Source of the DNA: Mycobacterium sp. SMC-8
GTDB taxonomy: Bacteria > Actinomycetota > Actinomycetes > Mycobacteriales > Mycobacteriaceae
Direction: 5' to 3'
Length of the DNA stretch: 64,000 nucleotides
Assembly (NCBI RefSeq): GCF_025263565.1
Contig: NZ_CP079865.1
Span: forward strand, 4,836,001 to 4,900,000
Under the pieces are notes generated by a model that worked only from the letters and a program-made list of their open reading frames with translations, made no database searches and had not been told where the DNA came from. The translations under genes and the position numbers were made by a program. Every line of letters begins with the position of its first letter. Positions within the stretch are counted from its first letter, which is position 1. Below, in pieces: positions 17,202 to 26,566 of the stretch.

Positions 17202-17558
17202 GTGATCGACCTGGACGACGACCGGACCGACGCGCTGTTCCACGCGCTGGCCGACCGCACCCGCCGCGACATTCTGCGCCGGGTGCTGGCGGGGGAGCAC
17301 TCGGTCTCGTCGCTGGCGTCCAACTACGACATGAGCTTCGCCGCGGTGCAGAAGCACGTCGCCGTACTGGGTAAGGCCGGTCTGATCACCAAGCGGCGCA
17401 ACGGCCGTGAACAGTTGGCCAGTGGGGACGTCACCGCCGTACGGTCGGTGGCGTCTCTGCTGGTCGAGTTGGAACAGATCTGGCGCGGGCGCGTCGCACG
17501 CATCGACGAACTCGTCGCCGCCGACCCGGAAAAGCAGGAGGAACCACCATGCCCGTGA
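17202..17558 (+). CDS. ArsR family winged-helix regulator
   Basis: The 118-residue protein starts at a GTG immediately after the -10 box, so the message is leaderless. It has the ArsR fold, starting FHALADRTRRDILRRVLAGE (about 11-30). The recognition segment is SSLASNYDMSFAAVQKHVAVLGKAGLITKRRNGRE (about 34-68). No Cys metal site is present, so it belongs to the non-metal-sensing group that pairs with SRPBCC/AHSA1 proteins. Its last 10 bases overlap the downstream SRPBCC gene. It most likely represses its own promoter through the palindrome at 17168-17197. Confidence 0.9.
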   Translation: MIDLDDDRTDALFHALADRTRRDILRRVLAGEHSVSSLASNYDMSFAAVQKHVAVLGKAGLITKRRNGREQLASGDVTAVRSVASLLVELEQIWRGRVARIDELVAADPEKQEEPPCP

Positions 17559-18034
17559 CCGACGTCCACCACGACCTCGACACCGCGACGCTGACCATCA
17601 TCGCCGACTTCGCGGCGCCCGTGGAACGGATCTGGCAGATCTACGCCGATCCGCGTCAGCTCGAAAAGATCTGGGGTCCACCGGAATACCCCGCGACGGT
17701 GGTCGACCACGACCTGCGCCCCGGAGGTCGCGTCACCTACTTCATGACCGGCCCGGAGGGCGACAAGCACGCCGGGTACTGGCACGTCACGGCGGTCGAC
17801 GCGCCCAACCGGTTCGAGTTCGACGACGGGTTCGCCGATCTGAACTTCGATCCGAACCCCGATCTGCCGGTGTCGAAAAACGTGTTCACCTTCACTGCCC
17901 ATGACGGCGGGACCCGGTCGACGTTCGTGAGCACCTACGCGTCCGTCGAAGCGCTGCAGCAGGTGCTCGACATGGGTGTGATCGAGGGCGCCTCGTCGGC
18001 GATCAACCAGATCGACGGCCTGCTCGCCGGCTGA
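17549..18034 (+). CDS. SRPBCC/AHSA1 (START-like) domain protein
   Basis: The 161-residue protein is one AHSA1-type SRPBCC fold. The N-terminal strand-helix element APVERIWQIYADPRQLEKIWGPP (about 29-51) and the central GYWHVTAVDAPNRFEF are typical. These cytosolic proteins form a hydrophobic ligand pocket, and their substrates are mostly unknown. The ATG at 17549 has a strong AGGAGG ribosome site and overlaps the ArsR gene by 10 bases, so expression depends on the palindromic promoter. ArsR plus AHSA1 is a recurrent actinobacterial pair. Confidence 0.85.
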   Translation: MPVTDVHHDLDTATLTIIADFAAPVERIWQIYADPRQLEKIWGPPEYPATVVDHDLRPGGRVTYFMTGPEGDKHAGYWHVTAVDAPNRFEFDDGFADLNFDPNPDLPVSKNVFTFTAHDGGTRSTFVSTYASVEALQQVLDMGVIEGASSAINQIDGLLAG

Positions 18035-18043
18035 CCGCAGAAC

Positions 18044-19807
18044 TCAGCGCACCCCGCGGATGAGCCTGCCCGGCCGGGCGCCGGTGTCGACGCCGTGGCG
18101 CCGGGTCACCACGCCGCTGACCACGGTCGCGTCGTACCCCGAGGCGCCCTGGATCAGGCGGCGGCCACCGGCGGGCAGGTCGTAGACCATCCGCGGCACG
18201 TCCAGCCGCAGTGCGTCCATGTCGATGACGTTGAGGTCGGCCTTCTTACCGGTCGCGATCACCCCGCGGTCGGACAGCCCGAACAGCGTTGCAGTGTCCA
18301 AGGTCTGCTTGCGCACCACGTATTCGAGCGAGAACTTGGGGCCGCGGTGGCGGTCCCGGGCCCAGTGGGTGAGCAGGAACGTGGGGTAGGAGGCGTCGCA
18401 GATCAGGCCGCAGTGGGCGCCGCCGTCGGACAACCCCGAGACCGCAGCCGGGCTCTGCATCATCTGATGGATCGCGCTGTGGTCGCCCTCGGCGTAGTTG
18501 AAGAACGGCAGCATCAGCATCGCCCCGGCGTCGGCCTCGAGCATCAGGTCGTACATCGTCTCCAGCGGGTTCTGGCCACGGGCCGCCGCGATGGCCGCCA
18601 CCGTCCTGTCCGGCGTCGGTTCATAGTCCGGGGGATCGCCGATGGCGTAGATGCAGTCGGTGCTGTACTGCGCCAGCGCGAACAGACCGTCGAGCAGGGC
18701 ACCGGGCGTCGGAGGCAGATCCTCCTCGGCGAGGATTGCCGCCTTGACCGCCGGGTCGGCCAGCCGCGCCGCGAGTTCGTCGCGGGCCGACCCTGCCGAC
18801 ACCGCACGGAACGTGGGCCGGTGGGTGAAGGCGTGGTAGCCGGGAAAGCCCAGCAGCATGCCGAACGGCCGCGCCGCGAACTGTGCATAGAGTTCGACGC
18901 CGTTCTCGTGAGCCTTCTCGGCCCGGTCGAGCTGCTGACGCCACAGATCCGGTGCGTGGGAGGCCTGGATCAGCGTGAACGACACCGGCCGGTCGATGTC
19001 CTCGGAAAGCTTTGCCATCCATTCCATCTCACGCATGCACGCGTCGGCCGGACTCTCGCCTGCGGTGCCCTGCGGTGCCACCTCGAAGACCGCCCGGCCA
19101 CCGGCGGCCATGGCACGACCCAGCCCGAACAGCTCGGCCTCGGCGGCGTAGGTACCCGGCACGGCCTGGCCGTCGACCGCGCGGTGCGCCTCGGTGCGCG
19201 AGGTCGAGAAGCCCAGCGCGCCGGCCTCGATCGCGTCCTGCACGATGCGCGCCATCGCTGCGATGTCGTCGGCGGTGGCTTCCTCGTTGTTGGCCCCGCG
19301 CTCACCCATCGCGTAGCCGCGGACCGCGCCGTGCGCAATCTGGGTTCCGTAATCGACTGCCAGAGTGCGTTTCTCGATCGCGTCAAGGTATTCGGGAAAG
19401 CTCTCCCACCGCCAGGTGATGCCTTCGGCCAGCGCGGACCCCGGGATGTCCTCCACACCTTCCATCAGTTCGATGAGCCACTGCTCGCGGCCGGGACGCA
19501 CCGGCGCGAACCCGACGCCGCAGTTGCCGCTGACGACCGTGGTGACGCCGTGGCGGCTCGACGGCTCCAGCGTCTCGTCCCAGCTGACCTGCCCGTCGTA
19601 GTGGGTGTGCACGTCGACGAAGCCCGGTGCGACGATACGTCCCGTCGCATCGATCTCGTGTGCTGCTCCGGTCTGCAACCCCGGGTGGTCACCGTCGCGG
19701 CGGCGCACCTCGACGATCACGCCGTCCTTGACGCCGATGTCGGCTCGGAACCGGTCGGCGCCCGTGCCGTCCACGACCGTGCCGCCGGTGATCTTCAGAT
19801 CCAGCAT
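18044..19807 (-). CDS. N-acyl-D-amino-acid deacylase family amidohydrolase (paralogue 1)
   Basis: The protein is 587 residues from the ATG at 19807, which is preceded by GAGGGG. Amidohydrolase-3 features are [15 protein letters not shown] at the start, the metal motif [16 protein letters not shown] (about 64-79), and [19 protein letters not shown] (about 86-104). [12 protein letters not shown] near residue 450 carries the last Asp ligand. The usual reaction is zinc-dependent hydrolysis of N-acyl-D-amino acids or related amides. It is the last gene of a three-gene cluster with a SnoaL-like protein and a second deacylase of the same family. Confidence 0.8.
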   Translation of the reverse strand: MLDLKITGGTVVDGTGADRFRADIGVKDGVIVEVRRRDGDHPGLQTGAAHEIDATGRIVAPGFVDVHTHYDGQVSWDETLEPSSRHGVTTVVSGNCGVGFAPVRPGREQWLIELMEGVEDIPGSALAEGITWRWESFPEYLDAIEKRTLAVDYGTQIAHGAVRGYAMGERGANNEEATADDIAAMARIVQDAIEAGALGFSTSRTEAHRAVDGQAVPGTYAAEAELFGLGRAMAAGGRAVFEVAPQGTAGESPADACMREMEWMAKLSEDIDRPVSFTLIQASHAPDLWRQQLDRAEKAHENGVELYAQFAARPFGMLLGFPGYHAFTHRPTFRAVSAGSARDELAARLADPAVKAAILAEEDLPPTPGALLDGLFALAQYSTDCIYAIGDPPDYEPTPDRTVAAIAAARGQNPLETMYDLMLEADAGAMLMLPFFNYAEGDHSAIHQMMQSPAAVSGLSDGGAHCGLICDASYPTFLLTHWARDRHRGPKFSLEYVVRKQTLDTATLFGLSDRGVIATGKKADLNVIDMDALRLDVPRMVYDLPAGGRRLIQGASGYDATVVSGVVTRRHGVDTGARPGRLIRGVR

Positions 19808-19817
19808 CGATCGCCCC

Positions 19818-20288
19818 TCACACCAGTCCGGTCGCGTCGAAGACCCACGACATGTCCGCCTCGGCGAAGTCCGCCAACCAGCTCGGCGGGGCATGGTCGG
19901 CCAGCGCGGCCATGTCCCAGTAGTCCTTCCACAGCGTGATCGCACCGTCCTGCACGCGGTGCACGCTGACGAACTTCAACAGCGCGAATTCTCCTGTGGC
20001 CCAATGCCACTCTTCGCTGTGCTCGTACATCACGTCGACGCCGTCGCTGACCATCAGCCCGGGGAAGTTCCGGTAGGCCGCCAGCGGCTCGATGCCGATC
20101 TTCAGCCGTTTGACGATGTCCTCGGGGCCGCGGGCGGCCGCGGCCGGGCCGACCGGCACGTCGAGATAGATACACCCGGGGGCGAGGAAGGTCTTGAGCG
20201 CATCCCAATCGCGATCCGACAGCGCGGCCCACATGCCGTGCACGGTGGCTTCGACCTCTGCGGTGCGCGCCGCCTGGTCAACCGGCAT
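19818..20288 (-). CDS. SnoaL-like/NTF2-fold protein
   Basis: The 156-residue protein starts at the ATG at 20288. The alpha+beta cone fold is indicated by the helix VEATVHGMWAALSDRDWDAL, which is followed by FLAPGCIYLDVPVG, then a hydrophobic pocket region and the closing DGAITLWKDYWDMAALAD, where Asp and Trp residues line the cavity. It resembles limonene-epoxide-hydrolase-like and SnoaL proteins. These can be hydrolases, isomerases or binding proteins. It overlaps the end of the upstream deacylase gene by 11 bases and lies 10 bases before the downstream one, so all three are cotranscribed. The ligand may be shared with the deacylases. Confidence 0.75.
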   Translation of the reverse strand: MPVDQAARTAEVEATVHGMWAALSDRDWDALKTFLAPGCIYLDVPVGPAAAARGPEDIVKRLKIGIEPLAAYRNFPGLMVSDGVDVMYEHSEEWHWATGEFALLKFVSVHRVQDGAITLWKDYWDMAALADHAPPSWLADFAEADMSWVFDATGLV

Positions 20289-22077
20289 GCGCCAGCGCCT
20301 CTTCCTGTGCGGCCGGTGCGGGCGCCCTGTGCGCTGCGCGCAGGAACCGCCCCGTGCGCCGGGTACCGACCAGGGCGGTGGCTTCACTGTTGAGGAACAC
20401 CGCGCGGCCCCCGACGAATAGGGCGTTGACGGTGTCGTCGTTGCGGTTCACCATCCGCGACAGCCCGCCGTACTGCGCGACCGGCTCCTCGGCATAACGG
20501 TCCAGCGTGTCGTCGAGCTTCGCGGGATCGACGATCACCACGTCGGCACGGTCCCCGAGGCGCAGGTGGCCGGCGTCGATGCGGTACCAGTCGGCGAGTT
20601 CACCGGTGAGCCGGTGCACCGCCTGCTCGACGGTCATGAACGGCCGTCCGGTCCGCTCGGCGTCGTGGACGTGACGAAGCAGTCGCAGTCCCATGTTGTA
20701 GAACGCCATGTTGCGCAGATGCGCGCCCGCGTCCGAGAAGCCCATCTGGATACCGCCGTCGGCGGCGAGCTTCTTGAGCATCTCCGGCCGGTGATTCGAG
20801 ATCGTGGTGCGCCACCGCAGCGCCTTGCCGTGCTCGAGCACGAGGTCGAGAAACGCGTCCACCGGGTGCAGGCCGCCGCGGTCACGTCCCACGTCGCCGA
20901 ACGACTTGCCGACCACCGACGCGTCGGGGCAGGCGACGATCTCGGCGTCGAAGAAGTCGCGGTGCCATACCCGCATGCCGAACTTCGCGTCGTAGTCCTT
21001 GCGGAACCGGCGGCGGTAGGCCTCGTCGCGCAGCAGCGCGTTGCGCTCCACCTCGTCGGCGAGGTGCAGCGCCGCCGCACCCGACCCGAACTCCTCGAAG
21101 ATGACCAGGTCGATGCCGTCGGCATACACCTCGAACGGCACCGGCAGGTGTTGCCAACGGAAATTGCCGCCCAGCCGGTTCACCAGCCGGGCAAGGGGTC
21201 CGAGCGTCTTGACCGCCACCGGGTTGGACTTGATGTCGGCCGCCGAGAGCAGGCTCGTCTTGAGCGGGTTGCCGAACAGGCCGAGGGACTGGAAGACCTG
21301 CGAGCCCACGTTGACCGGGTTCGTGATGTCCGGTCCGGCCTGCAGCACCCGGCCGGACCGGCGCAGCAGCGATTTCAGCCGGCGCAGTTCGCGGGCGCTG
21401 GCATAGGTGGACGGAAGTGTGCGCGACCGGCACACCTGGCCGTCGAGCTTGTCGAAAAGCAGTTGCTGCGAAGACATCCCGACGAACCCCGCACGCAGCG
21501 CCTCGGTGAGCATCTGCTCCATCCGTAGCTGTTCACCACTGGTCGGCCGTTCGTCCTTGCGGGTGGCCCGGTCCAACCCCATGACCGCCGTGCGCATGTC
21601 GGAATGCCCGAGAAACGCCGCGACATTCGGGCCGAGCGGACGCGATTCCAGTGCCGCGATGTACTCCTCACCGCTCGACCAGTTCTTGTTGCGGTCCACC
21701 GCGTCGATCACGTGCTCGCGGGGGATCGCCTCGACCCGGCCGAAGATGTCGCCTGCGTCCACGCCGTCGACGTACACGGTGGACAGCGAGCACGATCCGA
21801 GCATCACGGTGGTGACACCGTGCCGCAGCGACTCTGACAGGGCCGGCCCGTCGAGCACCTCGATGTCGTAGTGGGTGTGGATGTCGATCAACCCGGGCAG
21901 CACCCACTTGCCGGCCGCATCGATCACCTGCGGGCACCCTGTCTCGTCGAGGTCGTCCTCGCTGATGGCGGCGACGTGCCCGGCCCGGATGCCGAGGGTG
22001 CGCACCGCCGAGGGCGCACCGGTGCCATCGAACCACCGGCCGTTGCGGATGATCGTGTCGTAAGTCACAACGCTCAT
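20278..22077 (-). CDS. N-acyl-D-amino-acid deacylase family amidohydrolase (paralogue 2)
   Basis: The protein is 599 residues from the ATG at 22077. The metal motif is LIDIHTHYDIEVLDGPALSE (about 63-82). GVTTVMLGSCSLSTVYVDG follows, and GFSDAGAHLRNMAFYN near residue 458 carries the last Asp ligand. The C-terminal DRADVVIVDPAKLDD is the return strand of the composite beta-sandwich. The enzyme is presumably zinc-dependent. It is the first gene of the cluster and shares its architecture, not close identity, with the deacylase at 18044-19807. The region to 22179 is a divergent promoter shared with the dienelactone hydrolase gene. Confidence 0.8.
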   Translation of the reverse strand: MSVVTYDTIIRNGRWFDGTGAPSAVRTLGIRAGHVAAISEDDLDETGCPQVIDAAGKWVLPGLIDIHTHYDIEVLDGPALSESLRHGVTTVMLGSCSLSTVYVDGVDAGDIFGRVEAIPREHVIDAVDRNKNWSSGEEYIAALESRPLGPNVAAFLGHSDMRTAVMGLDRATRKDERPTSGEQLRMEQMLTEALRAGFVGMSSQQLLFDKLDGQVCRSRTLPSTYASARELRRLKSLLRRSGRVLQAGPDITNPVNVGSQVFQSLGLFGNPLKTSLLSAADIKSNPVAVKTLGPLARLVNRLGGNFRWQHLPVPFEVYADGIDLVIFEEFGSGAAALHLADEVERNALLRDEAYRRRFRKDYDAKFGMRVWHRDFFDAEIVACPDASVVGKSFGDVGRDRGGLHPVDAFLDLVLEHGKALRWRTTISNHRPEMLKKLAADGGIQMGFSDAGAHLRNMAFYNMGLRLLRHVHDAERTGRPFMTVEQAVHRLTGELADWYRIDAGHLRLGDRADVVIVDPAKLDDTLDRYAEEPVAQYGGLSRMVNRNDDTVNALFVGGRAVFLNSEATALVGTRRTGRFLRAAHRAPAPAAQEEALAHAG

Positions 22078-22179
22078 CGAACAGCCCCCGCAGACGGGTG
22101 TCAACGAAATCGGTGAACAGAATTTTCCGAGTGTCTACTCGCGGTCGCCGAGCTGGCCGAAAGCGCATAATCAGGGCTT

Positions 22180-23124
22180 GTGACGCCTCTGCAGCGCTAC
22201 ATCGCCGAAGAGATCGCGACCGACCACGTGGACGGTCTGATGTCCCGACGCGAGGCGATGCGCCGGCTGGCACTGCTGGGGGTGAGCGCCGCGGCGGCCT
22301 CGGCGCTGATCGCGGCGTGCGGGGAGAACAGACAGGAGGCCGAGAGCGCGGCGGCGCCCCCCGAGTCCGGCACGCCCCCGGCCACCCCGCCGCCCGGCAT
22401 GGACCGGGCCCTGCCCACCACGCCGGTCACCTGGGCCGGCCCGCGCGGGGAACTGCAAGGGGCCTGGGCGCCGGTCGGAGGGGACCAGGCGACGGCATCT
22501 GACACCACGCCCGGCGCCCGCGGCGGCATCCTGGTCATCCACGAGAACAAGGGGCTCAACGACTGGGTGCGCTCGGTGGCGGGTCGGCTCGCCGGGGCCG
22601 GCTATTCCAGCCTGGCCATCGACCTGCTCTCGGAGCAGGGTGGCACCGCGACCTTCGCCGATCCGGCCGAGGCCACCGCCGCGCTGGGCAACCGGCCACC
22701 CGAGGACATGGTGGCCGATCTGAAATCCGGGATCGCCGAGGTGGCGCGCCGCACCCCCGGGAAGAACACGGCCGTGATCGGCTTCTGCATGGGAGGTGGG
22801 CTGGTGTGGCGACTGCTCGCTGCCGGCTCACCCGAACTGGCGGCGGCCTTTCCGTTCTACGGGCCCACACCTGACAATCCGGACTTCGCCGGGTCGAAAG
22901 GCGTGGCCGTTCTGGGCTTCTACGGCGAACTCGACCAGCGCGTCAACGCCACCGAACCGGTCGCCGCTGCCGCGCTGCAGAAGGCCGGCCTGGTTCACGA
23001 GCTCGTCACCGAACCGGGCGCCAACCACGCCTTCTTCAACGACACCGGTGACCGCTACGATCCGGCCGCCGCAGCCGACGCCTGGTCACGCACCCTGGAC
23101 TGGCTGGCCGCCCACGTCGGCTAG
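22180..23124 (+). CDS. Exported dienelactone hydrolase family lipoprotein
   Basis: The 314-residue protein starts at the GTG at 22180. Residues about 22-47 form a twin-arginine-like export signal with a lipobox (SRREAMRR, then a hydrophobic run ending LIAAC). A Pro/Ala-rich linker follows. The mature alpha/beta-hydrolase domain has GGILVIHENKGLNDWVRSVA, the nucleophile elbow GFCMGGG (Cys nucleophile, as in dienelactone hydrolases), the Asp motif FYGELDQRV and the His motif NHAFFND. It would be a membrane-anchored carboxymethylenebutenolidase-like enzyme outside the cytoplasm, with unknown substrate. Confidence 0.85.
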   Translation: MTPLQRYIAEEIATDHVDGLMSRREAMRRLALLGVSAAAASALIAACGENRQEAESAAAPPESGTPPATPPPGMDRALPTTPVTWAGPRGELQGAWAPVGGDQATASDTTPGARGGILVIHENKGLNDWVRSVAGRLAGAGYSSLAIDLLSEQGGTATFADPAEATAALGNRPPEDMVADLKSGIAEVARRTPGKNTAVIGFCMGGGLVWRLLAAGSPELAAAFPFYGPTPDNPDFAGSKGVAVLGFYGELDQRVNATEPVAAAALQKAGLVHELVTEPGANHAFFNDTGDRYDPAAAADAWSRTLDWLAAHVG

Positions 23125-23207
23125 CGGCACCGGCACGACACCGCCTGTTCGGCCCGCGGCCGACCTGGCGTTGCTCCCCGAACACCCGTACACGCTCTGA
23201 TGCAGCC

Positions 23208-24314
23208 ATGCGGGTGGTCCAGGTGGCGAACTTCTACGGTCCACGATCCGGGGGGCTGCGCACCGCGGTGGATCGGCTCGGCGCCGAATACCGCGCGGCC
23301 GGGCACACGGTGTTCCTCGTGGTGCCCGGACCCCGGCCGGACCACACCGTCCTGCCCTCCGGTGTGGTCCGAATCGGCGTGCCCGCGCGACTGATCCCCG
23401 CCACCGGCGGCTACCGCGCGGTTCACCCGCGGCCGGTGGTCGAGCTGCTGGAGCGGCTGCGACCCGACGCTCTGGAGGTGTCGGACCGGTTGACCCTCAG
23501 GTCGCTGGGCACGTGGGGGCGCGGGCGCGGCGTGTCGACAGTGATGATCTCTCACGAACGCCTGGACCGTCTTGTCGGGCAGGCACTTCCGGGCGCTGTC
23601 GCGCGGGCGGTGGCCGATGTCGCCAACCGGCGCACCGCGGCCGGTTACGACGCCGTCGTCTGCACGACGGCGTTCGCGCGGGAGGAGTTCGACAGGATCG
23701 GCGCGACCAATGTGGTGACGGTGCCGCTGGGCGTCGACCTCGACCAGTTCCACCCGCGCCGGCGCTGCGCCCAGACCCGGCGTCGCTGGGCAGCGCCCGA
23801 CGAGCTGCTGCTGGTGCACTGCGGACGGTTGTCGGTCGAGAAACAACCACACCGCAGCGTCGACGCTGTTGCCGCGCTGAGGAATTCGGGCGTAAATGCC
23901 AGACTCGTGGTGGTCGGCGAGGGGCCGCTGCGCGCCCGGCTGCAGCGCAGGGCGGCTCGACTGCCGGTCGAGTTCGCCGGGTTCATCGGCTGCCGCGACA
24001 CCGTTGCGACGATCATGGCCAGCGCCGACGTCGCCCTGGCTCCCGGGCCGCACGAGACGTTCGGCCTTGCCGCGCTCGAAGCGCTGGCGTGCGGCACGCC
24101 CGCAGTGGTGTCCCGCACCTCGGCGCTGGCCGAGATCCTCACCCACGACAGCGGCGCCACCGCCGACAACCACGCCGACGCGATCGCCGCCGCCGTGGGC
24201 ACCGTGCTGACCCGCCCCGAGCACCTTCGCAGGCACAGCGCACGACGGCGCGCCGAACACTTCACCTGGCCCCGAGCAGCCGCCGGAATGCTGACCGCTC
24301 TCGGCGCCGGGTGA
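23208..24314 (+). CDS. mgtA: GT4 family mannosyltransferase, MgtA-like
   Basis: The 368-residue GT-B glycosyltransferase starts MRVVQVANFYGPRSGGLRTA. The donor-binding half contains LLVHCGRLSVEKQPHRSVDA (about 203-222) and the signature GPHETFGLAALEALACGTPAVVS (about 280-302). That signature holds the Glu-x7-Glu motif of GT4 retaining enzymes. The opening and EVSDRLTLRSLG segment match what I remember of GDP-mannose-dependent mannosyltransferase MgtA (Rv0557). MgtA acts in glycolipid/lipomannan-like assembly at the cytoplasmic membrane face. The neighbours here differ from the Rv0557 locus, so the symbol is tentative. Confidence 0.7.
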   Translation: MRVVQVANFYGPRSGGLRTAVDRLGAEYRAAGHTVFLVVPGPRPDHTVLPSGVVRIGVPARLIPATGGYRAVHPRPVVELLERLRPDALEVSDRLTLRSLGTWGRGRGVSTVMISHERLDRLVGQALPGAVARAVADVANRRTAAGYDAVVCTTAFAREEFDRIGATNVVTVPLGVDLDQFHPRRRCAQTRRRWAAPDELLLVHCGRLSVEKQPHRSVDAVAALRNSGVNARLVVVGEGPLRARLQRRAARLPVEFAGFIGCRDTVATIMASADVALAPGPHETFGLAALEALACGTPAVVSRTSALAEILTHDSGATADNHADAIAAAVGTVLTRPEHLRRHSARRRAEHFTWPRAAAGMLTALGAG

Positions 24315-24328
24315 CCTACGATCCATAG

Positions 24329-24727
24329 ATGTTCCGGACGTTCGCAGCGCTGGCCGCCACCGCGTCGCTGCTTGGATCGACGGTGGCCTCCGCCGCCGCG
24401 CAACCCGCTCCGGTCTCTGCCTGCGCCTATGAGCTCAGCTCCCCGGCCGTGGTGAACGTCTCCGGCACCGACATGGTGGCCGCCGCCCTGACAATCGGGG
24501 CCTGCGACGGCGCAGTCACCTACGCCACCACCGTCTGTATCCAGATGCAGGGCGACGCCGGACCCGGGCAGTGCGCGCGGGGCTTCGGCCTCGTCCCCGC
24601 GCAGGTGTTCTTCCAGCCCTATCGACCGGGGCTCACCTACACCGCCACCGGCCGCGGGTGCGCGTCGAAGGGCAATCCGCCGCAGCAGCACTGCCAGGAG
24701 AGCGGTCCGCTCACCGCCACCCTCTGA
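24329..24727 (+). CDS. Small secreted protein, unknown function
   Basis: The 132-residue protein has a Sec signal peptide (about residues 1-24, ending SAAAQP). The mature part is about 108 residues with six cysteines, suggesting three disulfides. It has no recognisable domain. A TACGAT -10 box sits 6 bases before the ATG, so it is probably leaderless. It lies 14 bases after the mannosyltransferase gene but appears to have its own promoter. Confidence 0.65.
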   Translation: MFRTFAALAATASLLGSTVASAAAQPAPVSACAYELSSPAVVNVSGTDMVAAALTIGACDGAVTYATTVCIQMQGDAGPGQCARGFGLVPAQVFFQPYRPGLTYTATGRGCASKGNPPQQHCQESGPLTATL

Positions 24728-24819
24728 GCCGGCCCCCGGTTTAGCGCCGGCACCGCCCGGGCACCCGACGAATCAACGGGGCCGTCAGTCGCGGCGTCCC
24801 GCGAGCTAAGGAGCCGGGC

Positions 24820-25257
24820 ATGGACACCAACAACGTCGTCTGGATCGTGATTGCCGCCGTGATCGCGATCATCGTCATCGGGGTCATCGTCTTTCTGGCG
24901 CGCAAGACCCGAAACCGGCGCCGCGCCGAGGAAGCCGACCGCATCCGCGAGGAGGTCCACCACGACAGCAGGCGTGTGCAGCGGCAGGCCTCGATCGTGG
25001 AAGAGACGGAGGCCAAGGCCCGTGCCGCCAAGGCCGAGGCCGAGGCGAAGGCCGCCGAGGCGGCGCGTCTGGCCGACACGGCCGCCAGCCGACGCGACGC
25101 GTTGAGCCACTCGCAGGAGCACCTGGACGCTCGCCGCGAGCACGCCGACCAGCTGGACCCGCGGAACACCTCGAACGACAAACTCGACGACACCGCGCGC
25201 GATGGAAAGCACTCCGGGACCGCCCAGCAGATGCACCCGGACGTGCGCGGCCGCTAA
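24820..25257 (+). CDS. Single-pass membrane protein with coiled-coil tail
   Basis: The 145-residue protein has one strong transmembrane helix (about residues 6-27, rich in Ile/Val). An Arg-rich stop-transfer segment (ARKTRNRRR) follows, and then a long charged Ala/Glu/Lys/Arg coiled coil (about 35-110). The topology is N-out, C-in by the positive-inside rule. The function is unknown. The ATG at 24820 has AAGGAG upstream. The gene ends convergently with a 4-base overlap into cyp124. Confidence 0.7.
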   Translation: MDTNNVVWIVIAAVIAIIVIGVIVFLARKTRNRRRAEEADRIREEVHHDSRRVQRQASIVEETEAKARAAKAEAEAKAAEAARLADTAASRRDALSHSQEHLDARREHADQLDPRNTSNDKLDDTARDGKHSGTAQQMHPDVRGR

Positions 25258-26549
25258 CGGCGCCAGGAAACCGGCAGCCGCTTGATGCCGTGGATGAAGG
25301 CCGAGTGCAACCGGTCCGGTTCCGCCACGGCGTGGATGTCGGGCACCATCCGGTGTAGTTCCTCGAATGCGACCGTGATCTCGCGGCGCGCGAGATTGGC
25401 GCCCAGACAGAAGTGGGCTCCGCCGCCGCCGAAACCCACATGCGGATTCGGGTTCCTGCCGACGTCGAACAGCCACGGATCCGCGAACTTGGCCTCGTCC
25501 CGGTTCGCGGATCCGTACCACAGCGAGACCTTGTCTCCCGCGGCGATTTTCACGTTCCCCATGTCGACGTCGCGGGTGGCGGTGCGCCGCATATAGGCCA
25601 CGGGGGAGGCCCACCGGACGATCTCCTCTACGGCGGTGGGCGCCATACCGGCGTAATCGGACCACCACCGGTCGCGCTGCTCGGGATAGCGGCTCAGCGC
25701 GAGCACGCCGTGGCTGATCGCGTTGCGGGTGGTTTCGTTGCCGGCCACGACCAGCAGGATGAAGAACGACGCGACCTCGGCGGAGGTCAACCGCTCACCG
25801 TCGAGCTCGGCGCGGACCAGACTGGTGGTCAGGTCGTCGCCGGGACGGTCCCGGCGATCGTCGGCGAGGGCCGTCGCGTAAGCCCCGATATCCATTGCGA
25901 CGGAGACGAACTCGTCGAAGTCGGTGGCGATGTCGGGGTCGCCGAACCCGAGGATCACGTTGGTCCAGTGGAAGACCTTCTGGTGGTCCTTCTCGGGGAT
26001 GCCCATCATGTCGCAGATGATCTGCAGCGGTAGCGGCCCGGCCAGTTCGGCGACGATATCGCCCCGGCCGTCGGGATGGGCGGCCACCATGTCCTCGACG
26101 AGGCTGCGGGCCCGCTGCCGCACCGAGTCCTCGATCAGGGCCAGCACTCGCGGGGTGAACGCGCTGCGCACGATGTTGCGCAGCCGGGTGTGGCGGGGGT
26201 CATCCATCGCGATCATCGAGCCGAAATACTCGGCCAGCTCAGGGGTTTGATCGCCGACGGTGATCCCCAACGCGGAACTGAAGATCTCCGGATGCCTGCT
26301 GGCGAAGAAGACGTCCTCGTGTCGGGTCAGCGCCCAATGTCCGGCGACTTCGGAGTCGGTGTCGACCACGTAGGCGGAGTGGAACGAGATCGGCGCCTCG
26401 CGGCGCAGCGTCGCGAACGCGCCGTCGCGGTAGTCGTCGTCAAGACCCCAGAAATCCCATGACCCCAGATCGATGTCGGCCAGCGGCACCGGGGGCGGTG
26501 CCACCCCGTTCGGCCGGATGACCGCCGCGTCGTCGATGCCCAGGCCCAT
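25254..26549 (-). CDS. cyp124: Cytochrome P450 CYP124-type
   Basis: The 431-residue P450 is full length. The I-helix oxygen motif is VVAGNETTRNAISHG, the K-helix ExxR region is AVEEIVRWASPV, and the haem loop HVGFGGGGAHFCLG places the thiolate at Cys381. Long stretches (ADIDLGSWDFWGLDDD, PLPLQIICDMMGI, HWTNVILGFGDPD) match my memory of M. tuberculosis CYP124 (Rv2266). That enzyme omega-hydroxylates methyl-branched lipids and the cholesterol side chain. It starts 17 bases after the hypothetical gene upstream and appears to be the third gene of an operon with that gene and the serine hydrolase. Confidence 0.88.
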   Translation of the reverse strand: MGLGIDDAAVIRPNGVAPPPVPLADIDLGSWDFWGLDDDYRDGAFATLRREAPISFHSAYVVDTDSEVAGHWALTRHEDVFFASRHPEIFSSALGITVGDQTPELAEYFGSMIAMDDPRHTRLRNIVRSAFTPRVLALIEDSVRQRARSLVEDMVAAHPDGRGDIVAELAGPLPLQIICDMMGIPEKDHQKVFHWTNVILGFGDPDIATDFDEFVSVAMDIGAYATALADDRRDRPGDDLTTSLVRAELDGERLTSAEVASFFILLVVAGNETTRNAISHGVLALSRYPEQRDRWWSDYAGMAPTAVEEIVRWASPVAYMRRTATRDVDMGNVKIAAGDKVSLWYGSANRDEAKFADPWLFDVGRNPNPHVGFGGGGAHFCLGANLARREITVAFEELHRMVPDIHAVAEPDRLHSAFIHGIKRLPVSWRR

Positions 26550-26566
26550 ACGGCCCCAGCGTAGCT

